46,312 bases of DNA from an uncultured Bacteroidota bacterium (GCA_902587125.1 CACIJW010000010.1:1-46312); one strand, 5' to 3'; shown: positions 34,698-44,071, counted from the stretch's first letter. Notes: generated from the sequence alone by a model not told the origin. Made by a program: numbers and translations.

Positions 34698-34897
34698 CTT
34701 CCTTTACTTTTTTTATTGAAGTCTCTTCTTCTTTGTCTAATTGCTATAGCAAATAAAAGAATTGTAGCTGGCCAGTGAGCAGAGTATTGAGCTTCTTCAG
34801 TGTAACCTAATAGGCCTAAACTGACTGAGTATAAGAGGCATATAAAAGCCAAAATTATTGGGTAGTAAACAGTAAGAAATTTTGGTAGTTTATCCAT
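34694..34897 (-). CDS. Small two-TM membrane protein
   Basis: The product from the ATG at 34897 (MDKLPKFLTVYYPIILAF...) has 67 residues, with hydrophobic segments at about 9-29 and 38-50 and a very basic C-terminus (RQRRRDFNKKSKGR). A longer frame opens at 34948, but a TTG-N20-TAACTTTG promoter lies just upstream of 34897, inside the extra part, which favours the short form. It is followed, with start-stop overlap, by the 44-residue membrane ORF, so the pair may form a two-subunit membrane unit. Function unknown. Confidence 0.7.
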   Translation of the reverse strand: MDKLPKFLTVYYPIILAFICLLYSVSLGLLGYTEEAQYSAHWPATILLFAIAIRQRRRDFNKKSKGR

Positions 34898-34918
34898 TTT
34901 GTATAACTTGTTTGTAAC

Positions 34919-34949
34919 AAAGTTATGCAAAAAAAAATAAAAAATCAAT
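34919..34949 (-). promoter_or_regulatory. Bacteroidetes-type promoter for the two tiny membrane genes
   Basis: Reading the minus strand, TTG (34949-34947), a 20-base spacer and TAACTTTG (34926-34919) match the consensus, 21 bases before the ATG at 34897. It overlaps the last codons of the upstream NamZ-like gene. Confidence 0.65.
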
Positions 34950-36090
34950 AGATCAAATACTTTAATCTTATTTTTTTGAAATTTTCGAGCTCATTTTTCC
35001 AGCTGTTTTTAATCTCATCTTCATTTAATCCGATTTCAATTTGATTTCTAAGCTTATCGTTTCCTGCAAGCTTATTAAAAAAATTGTTAAAGAAAACCTC
35101 TTTATTTTCTGTTTGATTAAATGAACTTATTAGCCAACCGAGATCAATATGATTTAAGTTGGGATAATTCTCCAAATTTTTACCTTTACAAACTTTATTC
35201 TCATGCTTCGGAAATTTACTTCCTGGCCCACTAACAGGAACAAAAGAATAATCGTAAATACTTAAGTATGGTGATCCAAATTGTTGAAATGGTTTATCAG
35301 TTCCTCTGCCAACGCTAACATTAGTACCTTCAAACAAGCATAAAGACGGATATAAGTTGATTGATTTAGCATTTGGAAGATTTGGTGATGGTTTAATAGG
35401 TAGTTCATACAATTGATCTCTATTGTAATTTACCATTTTTATAACTTCTAAATCACATAAATCATTTATCCATCTTTCTCCATTTATCATCTTAGCATAT
35501 TCTCCAATTGTCATTGCATATACTATTGGCACTGGGTGAAGTCCAACAAAAGATTTGAAATTAGTGTCTAAAATTGGACCATCGATGTAGTGTCCGTTTG
35601 GGTTTGGTCTGTCTAAAACTAAAACTTGAATATCATTTTCAGCACAAGCCTCTAAAACATAATGAAGTGTAGACAAGTAAGTATAGAACCTAACTCCGAC
35701 ATCTTGCAAATCAAAAACAAGAACATCAATATTTTGCATATCATCTTTGGACGGCTTTTTATTTTTACCATAAAGAGATATTATTGGAATTCCAGTTATT
35801 GCTTCATATTTATTTGAAATATATTTTCCTGCATCTTTATCACCTTTAAAACCATGTTCGGGTGAGAAAATTTTTGTGATATTTATGTTTAGTTTAGTGA
35901 GGGAATCAACTAGATGAGTTTGTCCTATTACAGAGGATTGATTAGCAACAATACCGACATTTTTATTTGAAATTTTTTTGATATACATATTGGTTTGTTC
36001 AGCTCCAGAAATCAATTTTGGCTGCTTCTTACAACTGAAAAAAACAATAAGAAAAAATAAATAGACTATTTTAGCCGAGTTACTTAACAT
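34945..36090 (-). CDS. NamZ-like exo-beta-N-acetylmuramidase (DUF1343), lipoprotein
   Basis: From the ATG at 36090 the product has 381 residues with a lipoprotein signal (MLSNSAKIVYLFFLIVFFSC). A frame extends to an ATG at 36108, but that would run deeper into the divergent gene and spoil the signal. The DUF1343 core is clear: KNVGIVANQSSV, IFSPEHGFKGDKDAGK, VLVFDLQDVGVRFYTYLST, LVLDRPNPNG, SLCLFEGTNVSVGRGTDKPFQQFG. Characterised members (NamZ) release MurNAc from the non-reducing end of peptidoglycan fragments. Together with murQ in this window it suggests MurNAc recovery. The ATG shares its AT with the divergent permease ATG (CATG). Confidence 0.88.
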   Translation of the reverse strand: MLSNSAKIVYLFFLIVFFSCKKQPKLISGAEQTNMYIKKISNKNVGIVANQSSVIGQTHLVDSLTKLNINITKIFSPEHGFKGDKDAGKYISNKYEAITGIPIISLYGKNKKPSKDDMQNIDVLVFDLQDVGVRFYTYLSTLHYVLEACAENDIQVLVLDRPNPNGHYIDGPILDTNFKSFVGLHPVPIVYAMTIGEYAKMINGERWINDLCDLEVIKMVNYNRDQLYELPIKPSPNLPNAKSINLYPSLCLFEGTNVSVGRGTDKPFQQFGSPYLSIYDYSFVPVSGPGSKFPKHENKVCKGKNLENYPNLNHIDLGWLISSFNQTENKEVFFNNFFNKLAGNDKLRNQIEIGLNEDEIKNSWKNELENFKKIRLKYLIY

Positions 36091-37294
36091 GAACTTACCC
36101 TTATACATAGCATATAAATTACTTAGGTCTCAAAAAATATTAAGTAAAAATACAAAACCTGCAATCAAAATAGGAATTGTAGCTATTTCCCTTTCTGTAA
36201 TAATTATGATGTTATCTATTTTTATCCTTTCTGGCTTTAAAGAAACAATAAAAAATGAGGTAATAGGCTTCAATTCTCACTTAAAGATTGAAAAATATAA
36301 CTTATCAAATGATAAAAATATGTTTCTGTATGAAGATTCAGTCCTTTCACAGATTAAAAAAATTGAAGGCATAAACAAAATATTTCCTTATATAAAGAAA
36401 ACTTCAATTTTAAAATATAATAATCTGACTCACCCAGTTTTAGTTAATGGGTTTGATAAAGTTTATAACTCAGATTTTTTTTCTAGTCATCTGATTAAAG
36501 GAAATTTGCCCGATTTAGGTTCAGAAAAAGAAAATAATCAAATTCTAATTTCGAAAATAATGTCTGATAAACTTAAAATAAGTGTAGGGGGTGAATTGAT
36601 TTCTTATTTTTTTGATGAAAAAACAAGATTAAGAAAATTCAAAGTTTGTGGAATTTATGAAACCACGATGATTGAGTTTGATGAGTACTACTGCATAATT
36701 GACATAAGAATATTACAAAGATTAAATAATTGGAACCAAAATCAAGTTGGAGGATTAGAAATCTATTTAAGAGATAACAATAGTACTCTTGAGTTAACTG
36801 AAAAAATAAATGAGGAAATATCATTTGATCTTTTAGCATCAAACTTTTACGATAATTTCCCACAAATATTCAGTTGGCTTGAACTACAAAATATTAATGT
36901 TAGAATAATAATAATATTGATGGTTATTATCGGTCTTGTCAATATAGTTACTATAATGTTTGTTATATTGGCAACAAAAAAGACATTTTATCAGATAACA
37001 AAGTCGATTGGTTTTTCTAATCAAGTTCTTAGAAAGGTTTTTCAATATCATACCACTTTTATATTGACATATGGATTATTAATTGGAAATATAGTAGCAC
37101 TATTGGCTTCAATTATTCAAAAAAAGTTCAAGGTAATTAAACTAGACCCAACTGTTTATTTTATGGAATATGTTCCAATAAAAATAAATTTTATGGATGT
37201 TGCTTTATTAAATATTTCTGCTATTGTTCTATCTCTTTTTGTTCTATACTTACCAACAATTTACATTGGTAAACTCTCAAAAGTTAAACAATAA
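36089..37294 (+). CDS. ABC transporter permease of the FtsX/LolC-LolE type
   Basis: The 401-residue product has an N-terminal membrane helix (about 27-50, preceded by LPLYIAYKLLRSQK), a large soluble periplasmic part (about 55-265) and three C-terminal helices (about 270-295, 315-340, 365-390), the MacB/FtsX topology. VAISLSVIIMMLSIFILSGF and GLVNIVTIMFVILATKKTF are typical of LolC/E relatives, which move lipoproteins or other lipids out of the inner membrane. The ATPase is not encoded next to it. The start overlaps the divergent NamZ gene start, so its promoter must lie inside that gene. Confidence 0.85.
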   Translation: MNLPLYIAYKLLRSQKILSKNTKPAIKIGIVAISLSVIIMMLSIFILSGFKETIKNEVIGFNSHLKIEKYNLSNDKNMFLYEDSVLSQIKKIEGINKIFPYIKKTSILKYNNLTHPVLVNGFDKVYNSDFFSSHLIKGNLPDLGSEKENNQILISKIMSDKLKISVGGELISYFFDEKTRLRKFKVCGIYETTMIEFDEYYCIIDIRILQRLNNWNQNQVGGLEIYLRDNNSTLELTEKINEEISFDLLASNFYDNFPQIFSWLELQNINVRIIIILMVIIGLVNIVTIMFVILATKKTFYQITKSIGFSNQVLRKVFQYHTTFILTYGLLIGNIVALLASIIQKKFKVIKLDPTVYFMEYVPIKINFMDVALLNISAIVLSLFVLYLPTIYIGKLSKVKQ

Positions 37295-37322
37295 GGTTTC
37301 TTAAGTTTTAATAGTTTTGTGT

Positions 37323-38297
37323 ATGCTATTTCATAAAAATATTTTGGAGACAATTGGTGATACACCTCTAGTCAGATTAAATAAAGTTATTTCTACTAGT
37401 GCAATGGTTTTAGCAAAAATAGAAAGCTTTAACCCCGGTCACTCAACCAAAGATAGAATGGCATTAAAAATGATTGAAGATGCTGAAAAAAAAGGCATAC
37501 TTAAGAAAGGTGGTACAGTTATTGAAGCTACATCAGGAAATACAGGAATGGGGCTTGCTCTTGCATGTATAAATAAAGGATATAATCTTGTATGTACGGT
37601 TTCTGACAAGCAGTCAAAAGAAAAAATAGATATTTTAAAAGCCATGGGTGCGAAAGTTTATGTATGTCCAACTGATGTTCATCCAGATGACCCAAAGTCT
37701 TATTACTCAGTTGCTAAAAGACTCAATAAAGAGACACCTAATTCTTTTTATCCTAACCAATATGATAACTTATCAAATTCCGAGGCACATTATGAAACAA
37801 CCGGGCCTGAAATTTGGAAGCAGACCAATGGTAAAATTACTCATTTTGTAGTCGGTGTTGGAACCGGTGGGACTATCTCGGGAATTGCTAAATTTCTTAA
37901 AGAAAAAAAATCCAACATTAAAATATGGGGTGTTGATACATATGGCTCAGTATTTAAAAAATTTCATGAGACTGGTAAGTTTGATGAATCTGAAATATAT
38001 CCATATGTTACAGAAGGCATTGGAGAAGATATTATACCAGCCAATGTTAATTTTAATCTAATCGATCACTTTGAAAAGGTTTCGGATAAAGATGGTGCTT
38101 TATACACGAGAAGACTAGCAAAAGAGGAAGGTATTTTTGCTGGATATTCAGCAGGCAGTGCAATTGCTGCAATTAATCAATTAAAGGGGCAACTTACTGT
38201 AGATGATGTGGTCGTTGTTTTGTTACACGATCACGGTAGCCGTTATGTAGCAAAAATTTTCAATGATGATTGGATGAAAAAACAAAATTTTATTTAG
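37323..38297 (+). CDS. PLP-dependent cysteine synthase / cystathionine beta-synthase-type enzyme
   Basis: The ATG at 37323 gives 324 residues; a TTG two codons earlier is possible but less likely. Family features are ILETIGDTPLVRLNKV, the PLP lysine in NPGHSTKDRMA (Lys43), EATSGNTGMGLALA, the phosphate loop VGVGTGGTISG, and a C-terminal HDHGSRYVAKIFNDDWM. The protein lacks the CBS regulatory domains and resembles Bacteroidetes enzymes annotated as cysteine synthase or cystathionine beta-synthase. It makes Cys or cystathionine by beta-replacement on an activated serine. The lysine loop reads PGHSTKDR, where relatives I recall have PGNSVKDR. Confidence 0.9.
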   Translation: MLFHKNILETIGDTPLVRLNKVISTSAMVLAKIESFNPGHSTKDRMALKMIEDAEKKGILKKGGTVIEATSGNTGMGLALACINKGYNLVCTVSDKQSKEKIDILKAMGAKVYVCPTDVHPDDPKSYYSVAKRLNKETPNSFYPNQYDNLSNSEAHYETTGPEIWKQTNGKITHFVVGVGTGGTISGIAKFLKEKKSNIKIWGVDTYGSVFKKFHETGKFDESEIYPYVTEGIGEDIIPANVNFNLIDHFEKVSDKDGALYTRRLAKEEGIFAGYSAGSAIAAINQLKGQLTVDDVVVVLLHDHGSRYVAKIFNDDWMKKQNFI

Positions 38298-38388
38298 TTT
38301 TTCCACAATATTAGTTATTAACTTTTATTAACTATTGTAAAGTAATTTAAATTTAATTACGATTCGTTTTTTAAATTTAGTTCCTGAT

Positions 38389-41300
38389 ATGTACTTAATT
38401 TTTGATACTGAGACAACTGGACTGCCAAATAATTGGAAAGCTCCATTAACTGATTTTGATAATTGGCCAAGACTGGTACAATTGGCATGGCAATTACATG
38501 ATATTAAAGGAAATCTTATTGAAAAAAACAATTTGATTATTAAGCCTGATAATTTTGATATTCCATACAACTCTACTAAAATACATGGGATTACAAATGA
38601 AATAGCTCAGAGAAAAGGTTTAAGCATAGATGATGTTCTTGAACAATTCATACAGACCCTTGAAAAAACAAATATACTCGTTGGTCATAATGTTGAGTTT
38701 GATAATAATATAGTAGGATGTGAATTTCTAAGAAAAAATCTACCTAATTATTTACAATCAAAGCCTACACTTGACACAAAAATTGTTTCAACTCAGTATT
38801 GTGAAATTCCAGGAGGTAGAGGTGGTGGATTTAAGTGGCCTTCGTTAACAGAACTTCATTTTAAATTATTTGAATCTGACTTTGATGGTGCTCACGATGC
38901 ATCTATTGACGTAGATGCTACTGCTAGATGTTTTTTTGAGTTAATTAAAAGGCAGGTAGTGCCTCACTCAAACATTGGTATGGACTATAATTCATTTAAT
39001 GATTTTAAATCCAATTCCAAATCTTTTTTCCCTAAAAAAAATCTCGTTATCAAAGAAAAACAGGAAAATGTAAACGAAATTATGTCTATTGTAGATGAAC
39101 CTGTTAGTCAAATCTCATCAGATATTAAGTTTTCACATTTGCATTTACACTCAAAATTTTCAATTTTACAAGCAACATGTGAACTAGATGATATTATCGA
39201 CAAGGCAATCGAGTATGAAATGCCAGCCTTAGCCCTTACAGATTACTCAAATATGTTTGGATCATTTAATTTTGTAAATAAGGTATTAAAACATGAAATT
39301 AACAAAGGTTTAGATTTAGATAATTTAAAATTAAAGCCAATTATTGGTTGTGAATTTAATATTTGTATTGACTCAACAAATAAATCTAACAGAGATAACG
39401 GATATAAATTACCAGTTCTTGCAAAGAATTATGAGGGTTATTTAAATCTCAGCAAACTTAGTTCATACTCTTATCAAAATGGGTTTTATTATGTTCCAAG
39501 AATTGATAAGAACATATTAATAGAAAATAAGGAAAATTTAATTATTTTAAGTGGAAGCCTAAGTGGACCTATCTCTCAGATTTTATTAGAAAAGGGAGAG
39601 TCAGAAGCAAGAAAAGAAATTCAATGGTGGTATTCTAATTTCAAGGATGATTTTTATCTTGAGATTAATAAACATGCAGTATCTGATGAAGAGTTTGTTA
39701 ATTCTCATCTCATCAATTTTTCTAAAGAATTTCAAATTAAATTAATTGCAACAAATAATGTTTTTTATACAAAATCTGATGATGCAACCGCACATGATAT
39801 TTTACTTTGTGTTAAGGATGGAGAACTTAAGCAAACACCCAAAGGAAAGGGTAGAGGATATAGATATGGAATGGAAAATGATCAATATTATTTTAAGTCA
39901 ACTCAAGAGATGCTTAATATTTTTAATGAAGTTCCAGAGGCTATTTCAAATACAAATGAAGTTGTAAATAAGATTGATGCCTATAAATTAAAAAGGGAGG
40001 TTGATCTCCCTTCCTTTAATGTGCCACAACCTTTTACTGACAGCGGAGATTTAAACGGTCTTGAATCTCAAAATAAATTTCTGAGACATCTATGTTTTGA
40101 AGGTGCAAAAAAAAGATATGTTGATATAACTCAAGATATTGAAGAGAGAATTAATTTTGAACTTAAGGTAATTGAAAAATCAGGATATCCTGGATATTTC
40201 TTAATTGTACAAGACTTTATTAATAAAGCAAGAGAAATTGGTGTGTCTGTTGGACCTGGCAGAGGATCTGCTGCAGGTTCTGTTGTTGCTTACTGTATAG
40301 GAATTACTGATATTGATCCCATACAATATGATCTTCTATTTGAGAGATTTTTAAATCCTGATAGAATATCACTTCCAGATATTGATATAGATTTTGATGA
40401 TGAGGGTAGAAATAAAATTATTGATTGGGTAGTTTCGAAATATGGTCATGAAAATGTTGCTCAAATTGTCACTTACGGTAAAATGGCTGCCAAATCTTCA
40501 ATTCGTGACACAGCTCGAGTTCTTAATCTTCCACTTAATGAGGCAGATAGGATTGCAAAACTTGTTCCAGATTTAACATCTCTTTCAGAAATTTTTAGTT
40601 TGGAAAAAGATAAGCTAAAAAAAAGATTTACAGGTGATCAACTCAAGAACGTTAATGAGCTTATATCCATCTCTAAAGGGGAAGATCTTTCATCTCAAAC
40701 TATAAATAATGCAATTAAAGTTGAAGGTTCTTTAAGAAATATAGGTACTCATGCATGTGGAATCATAATAACATCTGATAATCTTATTAATAACATACCA
40801 GTTTTAACATCAAAAGATTCTGATCTTTTAGTCACACAATACGATAATAGTGCTGTTGAAAATGCTGGTTTACTAAAAATGGATTTTCTTGGCTTAAAAA
40901 ATTTAACGATTATAAAAGATTGTTTGAAAATAATAAAGCATTTGCATAAAAAAGAAATTGATATTAGAAACTTAGAATTGAATGATAGTCTAACATTTGA
41001 AATTTTTAAAAATGGAAATACTACAGGAATTTTTCAATTTTCATCAGATGGAATGAGATCACATCTAAAAAATCTTAAGCCTGATAAGTTTGATGATTTG
41101 ATAGCTATGAATGCTCTTTATCGTCCGGGCCCCATGGAATATATTCCAAATTTTATAAAAAGGAAACATGGCAAGGAAGAAATAAGCTACGATTTGCCCG
41201 AAATGGAGGAGTATTTATCCCAAACTTATGGTATAACAGTATACCAAGAGCAAGTTATGTTACTATCACAAAAGCTTGCAAATTTCACAAGGGGAGAAGC

Positions 41301-42684
41301 AGATAGCTTGAGAAAGGGTATGGGAAAAAAAATAAAATCTGTCATAGATGAGCTAAAACCGAAATTTGTAAATGGTTGTAAGGAAAATGGTTATGATGAG
41401 ACTATTGTAGAAAAAATTTGGTCTGATTGGGAAAAATTTGCATCATATGCTTTTAATAAATCGCATTCAACATGCTATGCTCTGATAGCATATCAAACAG
41501 CTTTTCTTAAAGCACACTATCCAGCTGAGTTAATGGCGTCAATCCTCGCTAATCATATGAGAGATATAAAAGACATAACACTTTACATGGAAGAATGTAA
41601 AAAAATGAAAATTAAAGTACTATGTCCTGATGTTAATGAAAGTTTCTACAAATTTGCAGTAAATAAAAAATCTGAAATAAGGTTTGGTCTTGGGGCAATT
41701 AAAGGAGTTGGAGAAAGTGCTGTTAATTCGATAGTTGAAGAGAGAAAGCAAAATGGGATTTACAAGAGCTTTTCAGATTTTGTTAAAAGAGTAGACCTAA
41801 GATCTTGTAATAAAAGAACAATAGAATCTCTCGTACTTTCTGGTGGATTTGATTCATTTGAAATTGATAGGTCTAGATACTTTCATCTCGAAGATGGACA
41901 ATCATATATTGAGAAAATGATAAAATTTGGAAATAAGATTCAACAAGATAAATTGTCCACTCAAATAGATATATTTGGAGGTGCACAAGAAATAGAACTA
42001 GAGTCACCAAAAGCTCCAATTTGCGAAAAATGGAAGACAATGGAGTTTCTCACAAAAGAAAAAGAGGTTGTTGGTATCTATTTATCTGCACATCCGCTTG
42101 ACGATTTTATTTTTGAATCAAGTAATTTCTCAAATTCTACTATAAAAGACATAAAACTTCTTGAAAAAAATAAAAGTAGAGATCTTTTTTTTAGTTGTGT
42201 GATGGTTGATGTAGAGCATAGAGAATCAAAAAATGGAAAAAAATATGCAGTAGTACAAGTTGAAGATTATACAGATTCTCACAAACTTTATTTTTTTGGT
42301 GAGGACTACACAAAATATTATTCTTTCCTTAATATAGGATGGGCAGTATTGATTTCTGGAAAAATAAAGAAGAAGTTTTATAATGACGAATTAGAATTTA
42401 AGATAAACGATGTGAAGCTATTGTCAGAAATTGTTGATAGTGAGGTTAGAAATCTTTTAATTTCAGTTGATGTCAAGGATATCACCAAAAGCTTAGTAGA
42501 TGAAATTGAGAGTATAATTAACGAAAGAAAAGGTAAACACACAGTTACCTTTAATTTGATTGATAAACAAAACAATTATAATGTAAATCTATTTTCAAGA
42601 AAGGCAAGAGTAAGCTTAGATAGAGATTTTTTTAAAAATATTTCGAATATTAATGCCTTATCACTAGAGATTAAATCAGAATAA
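38389..42684 (+). CDS. dnaE: DNA polymerase III alpha subunit with N-terminal proofreading exonuclease domain
   Basis: This 1431-residue replicative polymerase begins with a DnaQ-like 3'-5' exonuclease (about 1-190: FDTETTGLP with Asp6/Glu8, VGHNVEFDNN, GAHDASIDVDA). A PHP domain follows (about 248-, HLHLHSKFS at 250-258). The polymerase core has GPGRGSAAGS and the catalytic PDIDIDFDDEGR at 663-674 (Asp664, Asp666), plus MNALYRPGPMEYIPNFI and ITVYQEQVM. The end carries the HhH and OB regions. Fusion of exonuclease and alpha is usual for Flavobacteriia. trxA and the DUF58 gene follow. Confidence 0.96.
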   Translation: MYLIFDTETTGLPNNWKAPLTDFDNWPRLVQLAWQLHDIKGNLIEKNNLIIKPDNFDIPYNSTKIHGITNEIAQRKGLSIDDVLEQFIQTLEKTNILVGHNVEFDNNIVGCEFLRKNLPNYLQSKPTLDTKIVSTQYCEIPGGRGGGFKWPSLTELHFKLFESDFDGAHDASIDVDATARCFFELIKRQVVPHSNIGMDYNSFNDFKSNSKSFFPKKNLVIKEKQENVNEIMSIVDEPVSQISSDIKFSHLHLHSKFSILQATCELDDIIDKAIEYEMPALALTDYSNMFGSFNFVNKVLKHEINKGLDLDNLKLKPIIGCEFNICIDSTNKSNRDNGYKLPVLAKNYEGYLNLSKLSSYSYQNGFYYVPRIDKNILIENKENLIILSGSLSGPISQILLEKGESEARKEIQWWYSNFKDDFYLEINKHAVSDEEFVNSHLINFSKEFQIKLIATNNVFYTKSDDATAHDILLCVKDGELKQTPKGKGRGYRYGMENDQYYFKSTQEMLNIFNEVPEAISNTNEVVNKIDAYKLKREVDLPSFNVPQPFTDSGDLNGLESQNKFLRHLCFEGAKKRYVDITQDIEERINFELKVIEKSGYPGYFLIVQDFINKAREIGVSVGPGRGSAAGSVVAYCIGITDIDPIQYDLLFERFLNPDRISLPDIDIDFDDEGRNKIIDWVVSKYGHENVAQIVTYGKMAAKSSIRDTARVLNLPLNEADRIAKLVPDLTSLSEIFSLEKDKLKKRFTGDQLKNVNELISISKGEDLSSQTINNAIKVEGSLRNIGTHACGIIITSDNLINNIPVLTSKDSDLLVTQYDNSAVENAGLLKMDFLGLKNLTIIKDCLKIIKHLHKKEIDIRNLELNDSLTFEIFKNGNTTGIFQFSSDGMRSHLKNLKPDKFDDLIAMNALYRPGPMEYIPNFIKRKHGKEEISYDLPEMEEYLSQTYGITVYQEQVMLLSQKLANFTRGEADSLRKGMGKKIKSVIDELKPKFVNGCKENGYDETIVEKIWSDWEKFASYAFNKSHSTCYALIAYQTAFLKAHYPAELMASILANHMRDIKDITLYMEECKKMKIKVLCPDVNESFYKFAVNKKSEIRFGLGAIKGVGESAVNSIVEERKQNGIYKSFSDFVKRVDLRSCNKRTIESLVLSGGFDSFEIDRSRYFHLEDGQSYIEKMIKFGNKIQQDKLSTQIDIFGGAQEIELESPKAPICEKWKTMEFLTKEKEVVGIYLSAHPLDDFIFESSNFSNSTIKDIKLLEKNKSRDLFFSCVMVDVEHRESKNGKKYAVVQVEDYTDSHKLYFFGEDYTKYYSFLNIGWAVLISGKIKKKFYNDELEFKINDVKLLSEIVDSEVRNLLISVDVKDITKSLVDEIESIINERKGKHTVTFNLIDKQNNYNVNLFSRKARVSLDRDFFKNISNINALSLEIKSE

Positions 42685-42689
42685 ATTAA

Positions 42690-42697
42690 TAAATTTG
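42690..42697 (+). promoter_or_regulatory. Candidate -7 element for trxA
   Basis: TAAATTTG matches TAnnTTTG in the 29-base gap between dnaE and trxA, 16 bases before the trxA ATG. No TTG at -33. Confidence 0.45.
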
Positions 42698-42713
42698 TAT
42701 TAAATAAAAAATT

Positions 42714-43031
42714 ATGGCACTAGAAATTAATGATGCAAATTTTCAAAGTTTAGTAAAGGATTCTAACAAGCCAGTGCTTGTAGATTTTTGGGCTCCTTGG
42801 TGCGGGCCTTGCAGGACAATAGCACCAATAATTGATGAGCTTCATTCTGAGATGGAAGGCAAAGCTGTTGTGGGTAAAGTCAATGTTGATGAGAATACAG
42901 AAGTACCTGTTGAGTATGGTATTAGAAATATACCAACTTTACTTATTTTCAAAAATGGTGAAGTGGTTGATAAAGTTGTAGGTGTTGTTCCTAAACAACA
43001 GCTTATTGATAAGCTAGAATCTTTCGCTTAA
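42714..43031 (+). CDS. trxA: Thioredoxin
   Basis: The 105-residue product is a canonical thioredoxin: VDFWAPWCGPCRTIAPII with the redox pair WCGPC, and the cis-proline region GIRNIPTLLIFKNGE. It reduces protein disulfides in the cytoplasm and takes electrons from thioredoxin reductase. The order dnaE - trxA - DUF58 recurs in Flavobacteriia as far as I recall. The DUF58 gene begins 7 bases downstream. Confidence 0.97.
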   Translation: MALEINDANFQSLVKDSNKPVLVDFWAPWCGPCRTIAPIIDELHSEMEGKAVVGKVNVDENTEVPVEYGIRNIPTLLIFKNGEVVDKVVGVVPKQQLIDKLESFA

Positions 43032-43038
43032 AAAGTTT

Positions 43039-43959
43039 ATGATTGATAATCCTAACAAGTTTGATATTATCAAACTTGATTTAATAGCTAAAACTGCTGT
43101 TGAAGGATTTCTAACTGGATTACACTCTAGTCCCTTTCACGGTTTTTCGGTTGAATTTGCTGAACACAAGTTCTATAATACAGGAGATGATATTAAGAAT
43201 ATTGATTGGAAACTTTTTGCAAGGACAGAAAAGTTATACGTAAAAAAATATCAAGAGGAGACCAACTTAAGATGTCATTTCCTTGTTGACACTTCATCTT
43301 CAATGTTTTACTCAAAAAACTTATCAGATAAAACCAAAAGCAAAATTTATTACTCTGTACTATCATCTCTTTCTCTAATGAATTTATTAAACAGACAAAG
43401 AGATGCTGTTGGATTAAGTTTATTTTCTCAAAATCTTGATTTCTTTTTGAAGCCATCACTTGGTACAAAACAAAAAAGAATTATCTTAAACGAATTTGAT
43501 AAACTAATCAATAATTTCTCTGTTGAAAACTCCAAACAAACAGATTTAATTAAGTCAATTAATTTGGTTTCTGAGAGAATAAAAAAAAGATCGCTAATAA
43601 TAATTTTCACTGATTTATTAAATTATCAGGAAAATCTAAATGATTTTTTTTCTGCAATAAATAATTTAAAATTTAAAAAACACGAGGTAATAATCTTTAA
43701 AACTTTGGAAAAAGACACTGAAATGAACTTTGACTTTCCAAGTAAAAAGTACAGTTTTAAAGACTTGGAATCATTAGATGAGATTTTAATTGATTCTCGC
43801 GAAGTAAGAAATGATTATGTAAAAGAAATGAATATTTACTCTAACAAAATTAAGCTTGGATGTTTGAAGTATAAAATTGATCTTTTTGATATTGATATAA
43901 ATGAAGATTTAAAAAATGTACTAAATTCTTATCTACTAAAAAGAAAAAAAATGTTGTAA
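43039..43959 (+). CDS. DUF58 domain protein (VWA-like)
   Basis: The 306-residue product shows the DUF58 signature HGFSVEFAEHKFYNTGDDIKNIDWK region followed by a VWA-like strand HFLVDTSSSMFYS with a MIDAS-type DxSxS, and IIIFTDLLNY later. No membrane helix is present. DUF58 proteins usually work with MoxR ATPases and Bat/VWA membrane proteins in envelope or stress functions; no MoxR gene is adjacent here. It starts 7 bases after trxA and is probably cotranscribed. The tRNA-Asp promoter begins in its last codons. Confidence 0.88.
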   Translation: MIDNPNKFDIIKLDLIAKTAVEGFLTGLHSSPFHGFSVEFAEHKFYNTGDDIKNIDWKLFARTEKLYVKKYQEETNLRCHFLVDTSSSMFYSKNLSDKTKSKIYYSVLSSLSLMNLLNRQRDAVGLSLFSQNLDFFLKPSLGTKQKRIILNEFDKLINNFSVENSKQTDLIKSINLVSERIKKRSLIIIFTDLLNYQENLNDFFSAINNLKFKKHEVIIFKTLEKDTEMNFDFPSKKYSFKDLESLDEILIDSREVRNDYVKEMNIYSNKIKLGCLKYKIDLFDIDINEDLKNVLNSYLLKRKKML

Positions 43960-43983
43960 TGAATGAAAAAGAAATTATATTTG
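43954..43983 (+). promoter_or_regulatory. Promoter of the tRNA-Asp gene
   Basis: TTG (43954-43956), a 19-base spacer and TATATTTG (43976-43983) match the Bacteroidetes consensus closely, 14 bases before the tRNA. It is the best promoter match I found in the window. The TTG lies in the last codons of the DUF58 gene. Confidence 0.75.
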
Positions 43984-43997
43984 CAACACTTTAAGAC

Positions 43998-44071
43998 GGT
44001 CTGGTAGTTCAGTTGGTTAGAATACATGCCTGTCACGCATGGGGTCGCGGGTTCGAGTCCCGTCCAGACCG
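43998..44071 (+). tRNA. tRNA-Asp (anticodon GTC)
   Basis: Acceptor stem GGTCTGG pairs with CCAGACC, the anticodon stem CATGC/GCATG encloses the loop CTGTCAC (anticodon GTC at 44032-44034), and the T arm has GGGTTCGAGTCCC. The discriminator base is G44071. The 3' CCA is not encoded (CAA follows), so it must be added after transcription. The gene has its own promoter and terminator. Confidence 0.97.

Noticed and set aside
37312..37319. TAGTTTTG as a promoter of the cysteine synthase-type gene
   Set aside because: It matches TAnnTTTG but ends only 3 bases before the ATG, which would put the transcription start at or inside the start codon. No -33 TTG is present.
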